NCBI GenBank assembly: GCA_016196225.1
Contig: JACPXZ010000010.1
Span: 1-64,000 of the forward strand
DNA: 64,000 nt
Direction of reading: 5' to 3'
Source: Candidatus Peregrinibacteria bacterium
GTDB taxonomy: Bacteria; Patescibacteriota; Gracilibacteria; Peribacterales; Peribacteraceae
The translations under genes were made by a program, and so were the position numbers. Position 1 is the stretch's first letter; each line of letters opens with the position of its first letter. Shown here piece by piece: positions 32,576 through 41,625 of the stretch. The notes beneath the pieces were generated by a model, which ran no database searches, was not told the DNA's origin, and saw only the letters and a program-made list of their open reading frames with translations.

Positions 32576-32623
32576 GTGACTCACGTCGTCGCTTTGCTCC
32601 TTGTTCGTCTACAATTCACCTGT

Positions 32624-32700
32624 GGGGCTGTAGCTCAGCTGGCTAGAGCGTCTGCATGGCATGCAGAAGGTCAGGGGTTCAAGTCCCCTCAGCTCCACCA
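32624..32700 (+). tRNA. tRNA-Ala (anticodon GGC)
   Basis: Acceptor GGGGCTG/CAGCTCC, D-arm GCTC/GAGC, anticodon stem TCTGC/GCAGA around loop ATGGCAT (anticodon GGC, codon GCC), T-arm AGGGGTTCAAGTCCCCT, and encoded CCA. Confidence 0.95.
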
Positions 32701-32726
32701 TTCGATTCACACGTACATTCCTCTCC

Positions 32727-32769
32727 CAAAAACAAAACCGGCCAGCTCTCGTGAGTACGAGAGCCGGCC
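32727..32769 (-). terminator. Rho-independent terminator of the 46-aa gene
   Basis: Minus strand stem GGCCGGCTCTCGT pairs with ACGAGAGCTGGCC (13 bp, one mismatch) and is followed by GGTTTTGTTTTTG. It lies 20 nt after the stop of the small basic gene. Confidence 0.88.
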
Positions 32770-32791
32770 TTGGCGGGACGTGAGAGCGTGG

Positions 32792-32932
32792 TTAGCTCCA
32801 CGTCGTCGGGGCATTGCGCCCGGAGATGCTCGCGCCACTACCACCGCCCTTCGGGGCCTCCGGAGAATTGGGTGCCTGCGGCGGCTGAGCCTTCAGCTTC
32901 TGCCGATTCCTCTTACGACGCCTGGCGTTCAT
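32792..32932 (-). CDS. Small basic protein (46 aa)
   Basis: MNARRRKRNRQKLKAQPP followed by a Pro/Gly/Ser tail. The ATG has a near-perfect Shine-Dalgarno (AAAGGAGGAG, spacing four), unusual in this window where most genes lack one, and a strong terminator follows. Those two signals make a real, highly expressed gene likely despite its size. Arg/Lys richness suggests nucleic-acid or ribosome binding. Family not recognised. Confidence 0.7.
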   Translation of the reverse strand: MNARRRKRNRQKLKAQPPQAPNSPEAPKGGGSGASISGRNAPTTWS

Positions 32933-32997
32933 GACTCCTCCTTTCAGGAACACAGCACTACCGATACTACAAAAAACCGACCCGCACACTTTACAAC

Positions 32998-34863
32998 CTA
33001 TATTTGGTATGTCAATGGCTCCTGCGCCTCTTCGGGATGAGCTTTGTAATAGGCCACAATATACTCAACAGCCTCTTTTTTGAACGCATCATCCCCCCAG
33101 ATACCACTCTCGTCCTTCGTCACGATACTCAATCGCCGCAGGGCTTCTGTCTCGTTTCCTTCAAGGAGGGCGATCTTCCCCAATGCATGGTGACTGCGGA
33201 GATGTCCCGGGAATATGGAGAGTGCCTCTTGGAAATATTGTTTGGCAGATTTTTGATCGCCCTTTTTGCTCGCAACCAGTCCAAGGTAATAGAGCACATC
33301 GGGATTTTGCGGACACAGAGACCGTGCGACACGAAAGGCTTCTTCTGCTTCTTGATCTTTCCCCTCATGGAGGAATTCGATCCCCGTATGCCAGAGATGT
33401 ACATGGGCAAACCCTTCAAAGACGGGCATCACGATCATCGACTGCGGGTACTTCCAACGCTGCGTAAAATACGGATCGGCGTTCCAGATCACCGGTTGGG
33501 TCCGGGAACCATCCAAGAGATTCCGCATTTCCAGCATTGTCACTTCGGAGTTCGTTCCGCAGAGACGCAGTTCCCGTCCGCAGATATTAAAACCGAAATC
33601 AATGATGAGCACCTCTTTATCTTCGGTCAGAAGAAGAAGTGCTGCATGTACTCCTATTTGTCCATCCGCATCTTTATTGATATGACAAAAACGTAACTCC
33701 TCCGGCCGGATCCCGCACTTGAGGAGCAAGGACGCAATCAGCCACAGACCCCCAAAGCATGATCCCTCTTTGCGATTCACAATTTCGGTCGGGAATCCCC
33801 GGATATAATCTGCAGTTCCATTCCGATTTTCGTCTGCACTGGAGACTGTTTCTCTTCGTCCGCTCTCCATCCGCTCCACGTGGAAGAATACGTCGAGTGC
33901 GAGCTGTTTTTGGAGAGCGCCAAGACGTGTTGCATGCCCCTCACTGCGCGTCTCATCCAAACGTTTTTGCCATCCGTGACAGTCGATCATATCCATGAGT
34001 TTTCGCACGGGGGGAGCATCCGGATGCGCTAAAAAATACTCCTGCGCACGTTTTTGTACGTCGGATGCATTTTTTCGGATCGTCGTCCCAGAATCGCGAC
34101 TCAACTTCGCCAAAGTGCGAAAAGGCACCGCCGCAGTAATATGTTTTTGACGGGTGGCGGCATTCTTCGTCCGTTTCGCGATGCCCTCATGCTTCCGCGC
34201 AATTTGTTCCAAAGTCGATGCTGCGTTGTCTCGCGTACTGGCAACAATTTCATCATTGATCGCGTCTTTTACCTGACGCTGCCAGCATTCATGATCCGTA
34301 ATTTCACGTGCCTCCTCGGCAAGATGCACCCAACCCTGCCGCGCAATAGCCCCTGCCAAAAACTCTGTCGGCATCGTGGAACATTGATCAAGTGCCAAGA
34401 GGAGCTTGGAACGAATATGTTCACTTCTTTCGAGAATAGTCTCTAACCGCCGCAGATACTTCTTGTGGTTGTATCCAAACTTTTTCCGCCACTGCTCAAA
34501 CCGTTTATCTCCGAGTATCCATCGGAGTGTCTGTGTGCGATGGCCATGAGACAGAGGAACAGGATCGCCTTCGGATCCCGCACGAATACACAGTGCCGCA
34601 CAGAGATCACGGGATCGATCAGGATCATATTCCTTAAGAAGTGCTGCAAGGGAGATCGAGTGATCTAAAACACGTTCATCTCGTTTCATGGCTGCTTGCT
34701 CGAGTTCCAATTGTTCCAGCGTTATATTATTCGTGGCACGAGTAAGAGCACGACGAAAGACCTCACGCGTCAATTCGGTAGGCGGACTTTTTTGTACCGT
34801 ATCCACCGCTGTATCGAGCCAAACATCAACATTGGAACGCGCCTCTGGCGAGGAGTCAGACAT
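32998..34863 (-). CDS. Transglutaminase-like domain and TPR protein
   Basis: A 621-residue cytoplasmic protein. The N-terminal ~320 residues are charged helices without known motif. A transglutaminase-like core follows, with a plausible Cys-His-Asp triad in RKEGSCFGGLWL, GVHAALLLL and VLIIDFGFN. The C-terminal ~110 residues form TPRs: AEEAFRVARSLCPQNPDVLYYLGLVA and AKQYFQEALSIFPGHLRSHHALGKIA (each given in part). Such proteins often act as peptidases or scaffolds. Single gene between the small basic gene and purE. Confidence 0.72.
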   Translation of the reverse strand: MSDSSPEARSNVDVWLDTAVDTVQKSPPTELTREVFRRALTRATNNITLEQLELEQAAMKRDERVLDHSISLAALLKEYDPDRSRDLCAALCIRAGSEGDPVPLSHGHRTQTLRWILGDKRFEQWRKKFGYNHKKYLRRLETILERSEHIRSKLLLALDQCSTMPTEFLAGAIARQGWVHLAEEAREITDHECWQRQVKDAINDEIVASTRDNAASTLEQIARKHEGIAKRTKNAATRQKHITAAVPFRTLAKLSRDSGTTIRKNASDVQKRAQEYFLAHPDAPPVRKLMDMIDCHGWQKRLDETRSEGHATRLGALQKQLALDVFFHVERMESGRRETVSSADENRNGTADYIRGFPTEIVNRKEGSCFGGLWLIASLLLKCGIRPEELRFCHINKDADGQIGVHAALLLLTEDKEVLIIDFGFNICGRELRLCGTNSEVTMLEMRNLLDGSRTQPVIWNADPYFTQRWKYPQSMIVMPVFEGFAHVHLWHTGIEFLHEGKDQEAEEAFRVARSLCPQNPDVLYYLGLVASKKGDQKSAKQYFQEALSIFPGHLRSHHALGKIALLEGNETEALRRLSIVTKDESGIWGDDAFKKEAVEYIVAYYKAHPEEAQEPLTYQI

Positions 34864-34909
34864 AAAGTAGTATATTTTGAATTAAAATTATATTTTGTCA
34901 ACTTCAGAT

Positions 34910-34940
34910 ATGTCATGGTTCGTCGGGCTCACCATGACAT
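34910..34940. repeat. Palindrome ATGTCATGGT...ACCATGACAT upstream of purE
   Basis: Perfect 10-nt arms around an 11-nt loop; 29 of 31 bases match the copy inside carA (6844-6874). A half copy TCTCACCATGACAT occurs inside rsmG (41122-41135). Confidence 0.8.
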
Positions 34941-34957
34941 GCCCTTATACTGTCTTT

Positions 34958-35410
34958 GTGCAAGTAACCATCCTCCTTGGATCCGAGAACGATAAGCCTC
35001 ATGCAGAAAAAATTTCTGCTGTTCTCACAGGCTTCGATATTCCATCCAATATCATCATTGCTTCTGCTCACAAAGTCCCCGAAAAAGTCGTTTCGATCAT
35101 CGAGAAATTAAATAAAGATCTACAGCCACAGGTGGTGATCACCGTGGTTGGATTAAGCAATGGTCTTGCCGGTGTAGTGGCTGGGAGTTCACTCCATCCG
35201 GTCATCAACTGTCCGCCTCACAAAAACGAACAAGAGTACCTTGCGGATATTCATTCCAGTCTCCGCATGCCGTCCTATGTCCCCGTCATGACGATCCTTA
35301 ATCCAAAAAATGCCGCCCTTGCGGCGGTCAAGATTCTGGCGGAGTCGAACAAGGAATTACGAGAACAGGTGAAAAAGAATATTGCTGATACCAAAAACCG
35401 ATACTCATGA
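34958..35410 (+). CDS. purE: Phosphoribosylaminoimidazole carboxylase, class II PurE type
   Basis: Converts AIR to CAIR in purine synthesis. 150 residues from the GTG at 34958. The sequence follows the animal-type class II enzyme that uses CO2 directly: LLGSENDKPHAEKI, IIASAHKVPEKV, VGLSNGLAGVVAGSSLHPVI and NCPPHK replace the bacterial class I GSDSD/GAGGAAHLPG pattern. This would make a separate PurK unnecessary. A longer frame starts inside the palindromic repeat; TATACT seven bases before GTG suggests a leaderless start. The stop overlaps the UDG start (ATGA). Confidence 0.88.
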   Translation: MQVTILLGSENDKPHAEKISAVLTGFDIPSNIIIASAHKVPEKVVSIIEKLNKDLQPQVVITVVGLSNGLAGVVAGSSLHPVINCPPHKNEQEYLADIHSSLRMPSYVPVMTILNPKNAALAAVKILAESNKELREQVKKNIADTKNRYS

Positions 35411-35964
35411 ACCTTACACTTGACCAACTTCAGGAAAAATTAAAAGCATGGAAAGGCTGTCCATTATGGGAACATAGTAACCCCGTCCTCGGGGAAGGAA
35501 GTGCCGATGCACAGATTATGTTCATCGGCGAAGCACCCGGTCAAAAAGAAGATGAACTTGGTCGCCCCTTTGTCGGACCCGCGGGGAAACTCCTCGATGA
35601 ACTCCTAGAATCCATTGGACTTGCGCGGGAAGATGTCTACATCAGCAATGTCGTCAAATACCGACCTCCGGGTAATCGTGATCCGACACCCGAAGAAAAA
35701 GAACAATGCATGCCGTGGCTCAAACTCGAAATCGCCCTCATTCACCCTAACGTTCTTGTCCCCCTCGGCCGCCATGCACTCGGTCACTTCTTCCCCGAGC
35801 TCAATATCACATCCGCTCATGGAAAACCCTTTAAACTAACGGATGATGCATGGGTCTTCCCGATCTACCATCCTGCCGCCGCTCTCCACAACCCTAACCT
35901 TAGAGACGCTCTTTCCCAAGATTTTCAGTCTCTTAAAAAGTTTCTTACGACCTTACCAGCCTAA
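35407..35964 (+). CDS. Uracil-DNA glycosylase, family 4-like, with incomplete Fe-S ligands
   Basis: Removes uracil from DNA. 185 residues with motif A GEAPGQKEDELGRPFVGPAGKLLD (partial), VVKYRPPGNRDPTPEE, and motif B YHPAAALHNPNL. Family 4 enzymes bind [4Fe-4S] through four Cys. Here the first Cys of the N-terminal pair is Trp (AWKGCPLW) and the third is Tyr (VVKYRPP where VVKCRPP is normal), leaving two. Activity may persist without a cluster. Translationally coupled to purE. Confidence 0.88.
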   Translation: MNLTLDQLQEKLKAWKGCPLWEHSNPVLGEGSADAQIMFIGEAPGQKEDELGRPFVGPAGKLLDELLESIGLAREDVYISNVVKYRPPGNRDPTPEEKEQCMPWLKLEIALIHPNVLVPLGRHALGHFFPELNITSAHGKPFKLTDDAWVFPIYHPAAALHNPNLRDALSQDFQSLKKFLTTLPA

Positions 35965-35967
35965 ATC

Positions 35968-36333
35968 ATGCCTTCCCTGCTCCTCACTCTCTTGGTTGCT
36001 TCCCTTGTCTCGATTGTTTCTTTCCTGACTGTCCTTTTTCGCATCAGTCCTCTGTTAACCCCTTATCAAGCTATCCCTGCGTTTCTGGTCAGTCTGTTTT
36101 TGGCAAGCAGCAGCACCGGGACATTGCTCCTCTCTCTCCTCTGGAAAGCCCTTCCCGTCCATACATGGGATGAGGGACGCATCCTGAGTATCTCCCTTCG
36201 GCAAGGTCTGCTCCTCGCATCTGCGATCAGTATCGTCGCACTTTTCCAGATCCTTCAACTCCTCACATGGTGGAGCGCTATTCTTATCGTGATTGTCTTT
36301 TTGCTCATTGAGTTAGCACTGCATGCCGAGTGA
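35968..36333 (+). CDS. Hypothetical four-helix membrane protein
   Basis: 121 residues, four hydrophobic helices (LLLTLLVASLVSIVSFLTVL, AIPAFLVSLFLASSSTGTLL, LLLASAISIVALFQIL, AILIVIVFLLIELAL) with a short polar loop WKALPVHTWDEGRI after the second. Starts 3 nt after the UDG stop, so it belongs to the purE-UDG unit. Family not recognised. Confidence 0.65.
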   Translation: MPSLLLTLLVASLVSIVSFLTVLFRISPLLTPYQAIPAFLVSLFLASSSTGTLLLSLLWKALPVHTWDEGRILSISLRQGLLLASAISIVALFQILQLLTWWSAILIVIVFLLIELALHAE

Positions 36334-36335
36334 CG

Positions 36336-36395
36336 CCCCTCACCCTAGCCCCTGCCCGTCCGGCAGGCGGGCTCTCCCGCGGGGAGAGGGGACAT
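36336..36395. repeat. Palindromic spacer repeat
   Basis: Contains CCCGTCCGGCAGGCGGG and CTCTCCCGCGGGGAGAG hairpins bounded by CCCCTCACC, the same family as 6481-6585. It fills most of the gap before pheS. Confidence 0.75.
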
Positions 36396-36409
36396 GCTAG
36401 GATAAATCT

Positions 36410-37420
36410 ATGTCCTTCGATGAATACAAGAAGCGAATAAAAGCCCTGAAACGTCTCGACGAATTAGAGACAATCGAACACGAACTTTTTGGACGAAAAA
36501 ACGGTGCGCTGACGCTCTGCTTTAACAATCTTCACCGACTCTCCCCGGATAAAAAACGTCAGGAAGCCTCGACATTGAACAGGGTCAAACACGATCTTAC
36601 TACACTCCTTGAGGAACAACGGGAACGCATTCAGGGGAAATCCGACGGATCCCTCTCTGCTACCCCGTTTGACGTCACTCTCTCCGCACCCGCACACGAC
36701 TGCGGACACTTGCACTTAATCCCGTCGTTCATGACACAGGTCGAAGAGGTCTTTGGCCGCATGGGATTTGACACCGCCTACGGCAACGAAATCGAGACAG
36801 AGGAAATGAACTTTGATCTCCTCAACTTCCCCCCCGATCATCCCGCACGAGATGCGCAGGATATTTTCTATGTGAAAATTCCCAACTTGAAAAAAGATGC
36901 GAGCAAGCCGGTCCTCCGCGCGCACACCTCCCCCGTCCAGCTCCACTACATGCAGACACATAAGCCCCCATTCCGAATGATCTGCCCGGGGCGCGTCTAT
37001 CGACGGGATGCCGACGCCACTCACTCCCCTGTATTCCATCAATTTGAAGGCCTCATGATCGGAGAGAACATTTCGCTTGCCGACATGAAGGGGGTGATGA
37101 TTGCCGCCGTAAAGGAACTCCTTTCGCCTGAAATTACATTCCGCTTCCGTACCGGCTACTTCCCCTTTGTCGAACCCGGCCTTGAGATGGATATCCAATG
37201 GCAGGGGGACGTCAAAGATAGTCGCGAAGGAACATGGTTAGAAATTGCCGGCTGCGGGATGGTTCACCCGAATGTCCTCAAAAATGCCAAGATCGATCCC
37301 AAAAAATGGCAGGGGTTTGCCTTTGGATTCGGGGTCGAACGCCTCCTCATGATCCGCCACCGGATCCCCGATATCCGATTATTTTACGAAGGGGATTTGA
37401 GGTTCTTAAAACAGTTTTAA
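36410..37420 (+). CDS. pheS: Phenylalanyl-tRNA synthetase alpha subunit
   Basis: Charges tRNA-Phe with PheT. 336 residues, normal length. The N-terminal ~90 residues are the tRNA-binding coiled coil. Class II motif 2 is RVYRRDADATHSPVFHQFEGLMI (partial) and motif 3 is GFAFGFGVERLLMIRH. The EIETEEMNFDLLNFPPDHPAR region is typical of the family. pheT is not adjacent. Ends one base from the convergent helical-repeat gene. Confidence 0.95.
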   Translation: MSFDEYKKRIKALKRLDELETIEHELFGRKNGALTLCFNNLHRLSPDKKRQEASTLNRVKHDLTTLLEEQRERIQGKSDGSLSATPFDVTLSAPAHDCGHLHLIPSFMTQVEEVFGRMGFDTAYGNEIETEEMNFDLLNFPPDHPARDAQDIFYVKIPNLKKDASKPVLRAHTSPVQLHYMQTHKPPFRMICPGRVYRRDADATHSPVFHQFEGLMIGENISLADMKGVMIAAVKELLSPEITFRFRTGYFPFVEPGLEMDIQWQGDVKDSREGTWLEIAGCGMVHPNVLKNAKIDPKKWQGFAFGFGVERLLMIRHRIPDIRLFYEGDLRFLKQF

Positions 37421-38392
37421 CTATTCATCCTCCCCCATTAACCAATCATCGTCTGGTTTTTCCTCATATTCTGTACCCTTTTTCCATATATCTCCCCTAT
37501 CATCATCCTCGCCATCTTCATCATCCTCACTATCGATAGTATCCAAAATATTCTTCACCGCGTCCGCTACTCGTTCTACCTTCTTCAGCAGCTCTTCGTC
37601 CTCAAGGACCTGCCCCAGCTCCTTGGCAATATTAACATGCGTAAAAGCTGCATTCGACTCTCCAAAACAGGCAAAACGATAGGCAAAAATTTCATGAGCA
37701 TGCAGCAAGGAACGCTCTGCGCCTGATGTACGGAGAATATGAGTCATGAGAGATTCCATCTGTCCGTCATAGCGCTCCAGCCAGTCCAAACGCTGCGAAT
37801 ATTTTTCACAAATCACTAACCGATAAACGATCGACTGCATTTTTTTGCAAAAAAGTTTGGCGCGCAGGATTGGATCTGCCACTTCTTTAATGGCCTGTTC
37901 GATATACTTATCGTCGGTTCTTTCGTGGATAGATAACCATACTTTTACACAACAAAGCGTCGTGAGTGACGCTCCACGGTCATCAAACGGGATCCGGAAA
38001 AACTCCTCCATATACTTCTGCTTTTCTTCCGGGAACGGCGACCGGCTGCAGATGAGATGATGGGCAAGAGCCCTCTGCCGACCGTCGCTTGCAGCGTCTT
38101 CGAGAATCTTGTGAGCTATCTCCAATGCATTACATTCATTCCATTCTTCCCCCTGTGGTGCATCCGGTTTGACATGCGCATAGATAACGTGTGCTTGGAG
38201 CCGCTCGGCAAGGGTGTACTCCTGGGGCATGCAAAATATTCGTTTCATTGCGGCCATGGCATCCAGTTGATCCTGTTCGCAAAACTGAAAGCCTGGAACC
38301 TGCATGCGAGTATCATACAAACGCATCTTGGTTCGATCCTCATTCCGAATGGTGGACTCGATCTCGCCTGCATTGTTTACCTCATGATCCAT
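37421..38392 (-). CDS. Helical-repeat hypothetical protein, paralogue 3 of 3
   Basis: 323 residues, all helical by composition, with an acidic tail (DTIDSEDDEDGEDDDRGD). It shares a core pattern with the next two genes: a DGRQRALAHHLICSRSPF segment, a region of paired Leu/Ala helices, and a late helix followed by a Tyr/Ala-rich repeat, suggesting a TPR-like solenoid. No catalytic motif. Last of three codirectional genes; 5 nt separates it from the preceding one. Confidence 0.65.
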   Translation of the reverse strand: MDHEVNNAGEIESTIRNEDRTKMRLYDTRMQVPGFQFCEQDQLDAMAAMKRIFCMPQEYTLAERLQAHVIYAHVKPDAPQGEEWNECNALEIAHKILEDAASDGRQRALAHHLICSRSPFPEEKQKYMEEFFRIPFDDRGASLTTLCCVKVWLSIHERTDDKYIEQAIKEVADPILRAKLFCKKMQSIVYRLVICEKYSQRLDWLERYDGQMESLMTHILRTSGAERSLLHAHEIFAYRFACFGESNAAFTHVNIAKELGQVLEDEELLKKVERVADAVKNILDTIDSEDDEDGEDDDRGDIWKKGTEYEEKPDDDWLMGEDE

Positions 38393-38397
38393 AGACT

Positions 38398-39363
38398 TTA
38401 TTCCGTATCTTTCTCTTCATCCGGTTCTTTCCCCTCGTACGGTGCCCGGGACTTAAAGTGATCGCGTACGGCCAGCGCAAGCTGCTCAAGATGCGAATCC
38501 CCCAACCGCCTTGCCATCGCGAGCGCCGTATAGGCATGGATGAGTCCCAGTTCTGTTTCGTCCATACATGCTGCGGCGTACGCCAGGTAATACTCGCTAT
38601 ACGCCTGTTGAAAGAGCTCCCCCGGCATCATCCGCAGATGCGCATAGCACATTACGAGTTTGGTATGAATATCTTTGCGATCAAGCACCTCCGATTCCGT
38701 ATCTTCCTCTAACTCCCGCAACACGGTGGCCATTTTTTTATGCAGAAGATCCGCCACGAATCCCGACGGACTCTTGACCCGATCGAGCGCACGATCGAGA
38801 TATATTAAATCGGTTGCCCGGTGGAACGAAATTTTTGCCGACGTCACGGCCTGCGTGATCGCAAACGCATTCCCGCCATCCAATAATTCTTCAAGACAAA
38901 GGCGTACCTGATCGTCGTCCGGAGACTCTGATGCGATGAGTGTAAGCGCAAGATCACGATCCTCACGGGAGGACTCCGGATGCGCCAAAACTTCCTGCGC
39001 ATCCTGCAAGGCAAAAAATTCGTGCTTCTCAGAATCGACGGTCCATTCTCCCTTTAATGCTCCAAAAATCATGTGCGCCCATAATCGGTATCGCTGGGAG
39101 AACGCCTCCCTATGGGCAAAAACGTGACGTGCCACCCGTAAACTGTCTTCTTGAATATCTTGATCAATCGGATGATCCGGGAGCGCCATAAGAAGCATAT
39201 AGATTCGGATCCGCTGCTTGTACGCATCCGATGAAAGACGCGGAAGAGTGCCTTTTACAATCCGTTTCACCGCATCATAGTCACCCTTCCGCAAACATTC
39301 GCATGCCGCATCAATGGCAGGAGTATTCAGATCGCGCACTGGGGGATTTGCCACTTCCATCAT
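38398..39363 (-). CDS. Helical-repeat hypothetical protein, paralogue 2 of 3
   Basis: 321 residues. DREDRDLALTLIASESP-type core (actual SREDRDLALTLIASES) aligns with LICSRSP of paralogue 3 and the LLCAYGG segment of paralogue 1. TPR-like ends: AYSEYYLAYAAACMDETELGL and HAYTALAMARRLGDS. Its start ATG overlaps the stop of paralogue 1 (ATGA), so translation is coupled. Soluble; likely protein-protein interaction. Confidence 0.65.
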   Translation of the reverse strand: MMEVANPPVRDLNTPAIDAACECLRKGDYDAVKRIVKGTLPRLSSDAYKQRIRIYMLLMALPDHPIDQDIQEDSLRVARHVFAHREAFSQRYRLWAHMIFGALKGEWTVDSEKHEFFALQDAQEVLAHPESSREDRDLALTLIASESPDDDQVRLCLEELLDGGNAFAITQAVTSAKISFHRATDLIYLDRALDRVKSPSGFVADLLHKKMATVLRELEEDTESEVLDRKDIHTKLVMCYAHLRMMPGELFQQAYSEYYLAYAAACMDETELGLIHAYTALAMARRLGDSHLEQLALAVRDHFKSRAPYEGKEPDEEKDTE

Positions 39364-40280
39364 TCGAGTTGGGATACGCGATGTATCTCCGTCCGCGCTT
39401 TATCGGCCAGACCGGAAAGACCGTATACTTCTGCGATCTCAATGGCTTTGGCAAACATCGTCCGCGCACTCTCGTTTTTACTTTCCTCCGCATATAAAAG
39501 ACCCATGTAAAAATATGAGGAAACCTGCGGTTCGATGGCGCCGGACGTTTTTTTGATCGTCGAAAACGCATCACGGATCGCCTCCATGATCACCCCTTTT
39601 TGTTCATTCACCTTAGGGTCATATGCTTTTGTCTGTTCACAAAACATTTTGACATAGATCTCCAAACGTCTGGCAAGCAAACGCGCGCGCAACAGAGGAT
39701 GCCGTACTTTTTGGAGCGCCTGATCAATCTTCATCTGCGCCCGCCACCGACCATTCATTCTGTTCACGGAACGTCGAAACCCTTCCGTAATGGAAAATTC
39801 ATCCCCATGCTCAAGGAGCCAATCAAGACTTTGTTCGATTTGCTTTCCATCACCTCCATATGCGCATAGGAGCACATGGGCAAAACGCCGGTCCCGATCG
39901 GATATGTCCTCCTTTTTTATCACCATCTCCGCATCGTTGAGGAGACCAGTCGTATCTTCATGTGGAAAACCGTGATATGTCCGGAGGAGATATTCATTCA
40001 TCCATTTCTCCGCCGGAACATCGTCAGCAGGTGCAACGGTATCACGATCTGCATATTTTTTTTGAACCGCTGTCAGCCGACCTTGCGGGCATTGCATAAG
40101 GAGAACAAACACACGAAGACGCTCCTCCCGAGAGAGTCGATCGATATCCTCCAATGCATCCTTCGCTACTTCTACCGTGCCTTCGTATCTCCCGTGTTCT
40201 CCATTGTTTTTGAACAAATATTCCGCATAAGCGATCTTCTGCTGTGGACTCAGACCCCCATCATGAGAAGATCGTTCCAT
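39360..40280 (-). CDS. Helical-repeat hypothetical protein, paralogue 1 of 3
   Basis: 306 residues. SDRDRRFAHVLLCAYGGDG matches the shared core of the two downstream paralogues. The C-terminus has one clear TPR-like repeat (YFYMGLLYAEESKNESARTM, then FAKAIEIAEVYG). The N-terminus contains SPQQKIAYAEYLFKNNGEHG. First gene of the three-gene unit. Function unknown. Confidence 0.67.
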   Translation of the reverse strand: MERSSHDGGLSPQQKIAYAEYLFKNNGEHGRYEGTVEVAKDALEDIDRLSREERLRVFVLLMQCPQGRLTAVQKKYADRDTVAPADDVPAEKWMNEYLLRTYHGFPHEDTTGLLNDAEMVIKKEDISDRDRRFAHVLLCAYGGDGKQIEQSLDWLLEHGDEFSITEGFRRSVNRMNGRWRAQMKIDQALQKVRHPLLRARLLARRLEIYVKMFCEQTKAYDPKVNEQKGVIMEAIRDAFSTIKKTSGAIEPQVSSYFYMGLLYAEESKNESARTMFAKAIEIAEVYGLSGLADKARTEIHRVSQLE

Positions 40281-40324
40281 TAAATCCGCATGATACTCTG
40301 TCCACTTTATTTGTCACGTATTTT

Positions 40325-40957
40325 TTACATGGTCCATTTTTCCGGATCTTTGATAAACCCTACGATGTGTTCTATATCCCTTGCCGTAATCCTCCCCTGC
40401 TCCTTGGCAACAGCAAGCAGTGTCATGATCGTGGTCAGCGGGTGGAGATGAACCCCTGCTTCCTGCGCCTTCTCTCGTGATGACAAAAATTCATAACTGA
40501 AAATCGCGACAATATCCGATACATCGCACTTCCCTTCCTCCCGGATCGCGTCCACCGTCGAGATCGCGCTCCCGCCTGTCGAGAGCAAATCCTCCACAAC
40601 GACCACATGCTGATGCGCTTTGAGATCCCCTTCCAGACGCTTTTTTGCCCCGTGTTCTTTGGCCTTCGGCCGGACATACACAAAAGGGAGTGCAAGGCGA
40701 TCCGCCACGAGCGCCCCCCATGGGATCCCCGCCGTCGCCGTCCCTGCGATACAGTCCGGTTCGATATGAAGATGCCGCACGCGATCCGTGAGAGCACTTA
40801 CAATAAAACTCCGCGCCTCGGGATGACTCAAGACCATCCGGTTATCGCAATATATCGGTGCTTTGAGACCTGATGTCCATGTAAACGGCGGATCAACGGA
40901 AAGTTTCACGGCACCGATGTCGAGGAGAAACTCGGCAATGCGCTGAGCATGGGGCAT
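40325..40957 (-). CDS. pyrE: Orotate phosphoribosyltransferase
   Basis: Makes OMP from orotate and PRPP in pyrimidine synthesis. 210 residues with FTWTSGLKAPIYCDNRMVLSHP (partial) near residue 25, ATAGIPWGALVADRL, the flexible Lys loop RPKAKEHGAKKRLEG, and the PRPP motif VVVVEDLLSTGGSAI. Starts divergently from rsmG with only 11 nt between the start codons. With carA it is the only pyrimidine gene here. Confidence 0.94.
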   Translation of the reverse strand: MPHAQRIAEFLLDIGAVKLSVDPPFTWTSGLKAPIYCDNRMVLSHPEARSFIVSALTDRVRHLHIEPDCIAGTATAGIPWGALVADRLALPFVYVRPKAKEHGAKKRLEGDLKAHQHVVVVEDLLSTGGSAISTVDAIREEGKCDVSDIVAIFSYEFLSSREKAQEAGVHLHPLTTIMTLLAVAKEQGRITARDIEHIVGFIKDPEKWTM

Positions 40958-40968
40958 GATATGAGTAT

Positions 40969-41625
40969 ATGGTTCCCGCCGAAAAAGAGAAGACTCTTCG
41001 AAAACTTGTTGAGATCTTCCTCGAAGAAAATAAGAAGCTGAATCTCTCGGCCTATCGGACGGAAGAAAATTGTTGGATAGGGAATGTCCTCGATTCCCTA
41101 GCTTTTTTGGATATGAATTTTTCTCACCATGACATACGGTGTCTATCTATTCTTGATATTGGCATCGGTGGCGGCTTCCCCCTCCTCCCCCTTGCAATTT
41201 CCCTACCCAACGTACAATTCACCGGCATCGATTCCACAAGAAAGAAGATCGACGCCGTGCAACGTATCGTGCACGCCATGAATCTCAACAACGTCACCCT
41301 CAAGTGGCAACGGGCAGAAGAACATAAAACGCATTATGACATCGTCCTTGCCCGCGCAGTCGCGCCATTAAAAAAACTCCTGCCCCTCGCCGCCCCTCTC
41401 GCCAAACCGGATGGTCACCTTGTTTTTTGGAAAAGTATGCATATTGATAACGAATTAAAAGAGAGTGAACCCATTCAACGCAAACTCGGTTGTGTTCTTA
41501 TCGATAAACATGTGTATGAATTACCGGAAGATGGAGCCTGCCCGCCGGAGCTCTGCGAGGCAGAGCGTAGGTGGGGGAAACGGCAGCTCCTCATCTTTAC
41601 GGTAGCCGCTCCGGCGGAATCATAA
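40969..41625 (+). CDS. rsmG: 16S rRNA m7G527 methyltransferase
   Basis: SAM-dependent methyltransferase of 218 residues. Motif I is ILDIGIGGGFPLLPLAISLP, followed by FTGIDSTRKKIDAVQ and VLARAVAPLKKLLPLA, all typical of RsmG/GidB. NVLDSLAFLDMN precedes a stretch FSHHDIRC encoded by a half copy of the ATGTCATGGT palindrome. The 3' end overlaps the convergent Cys-rich gene by 29 nt. Confidence 0.93.
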   Translation: MVPAEKEKTLRKLVEIFLEENKKLNLSAYRTEENCWIGNVLDSLAFLDMNFSHHDIRCLSILDIGIGGGFPLLPLAISLPNVQFTGIDSTRKKIDAVQRIVHAMNLNNVTLKWQRAEEHKTHYDIVLARAVAPLKKLLPLAAPLAKPDGHLVFWKSMHIDNELKESEPIQRKLGCVLIDKHVYELPEDGACPPELCEAERRWGKRQLLIFTVAAPAES

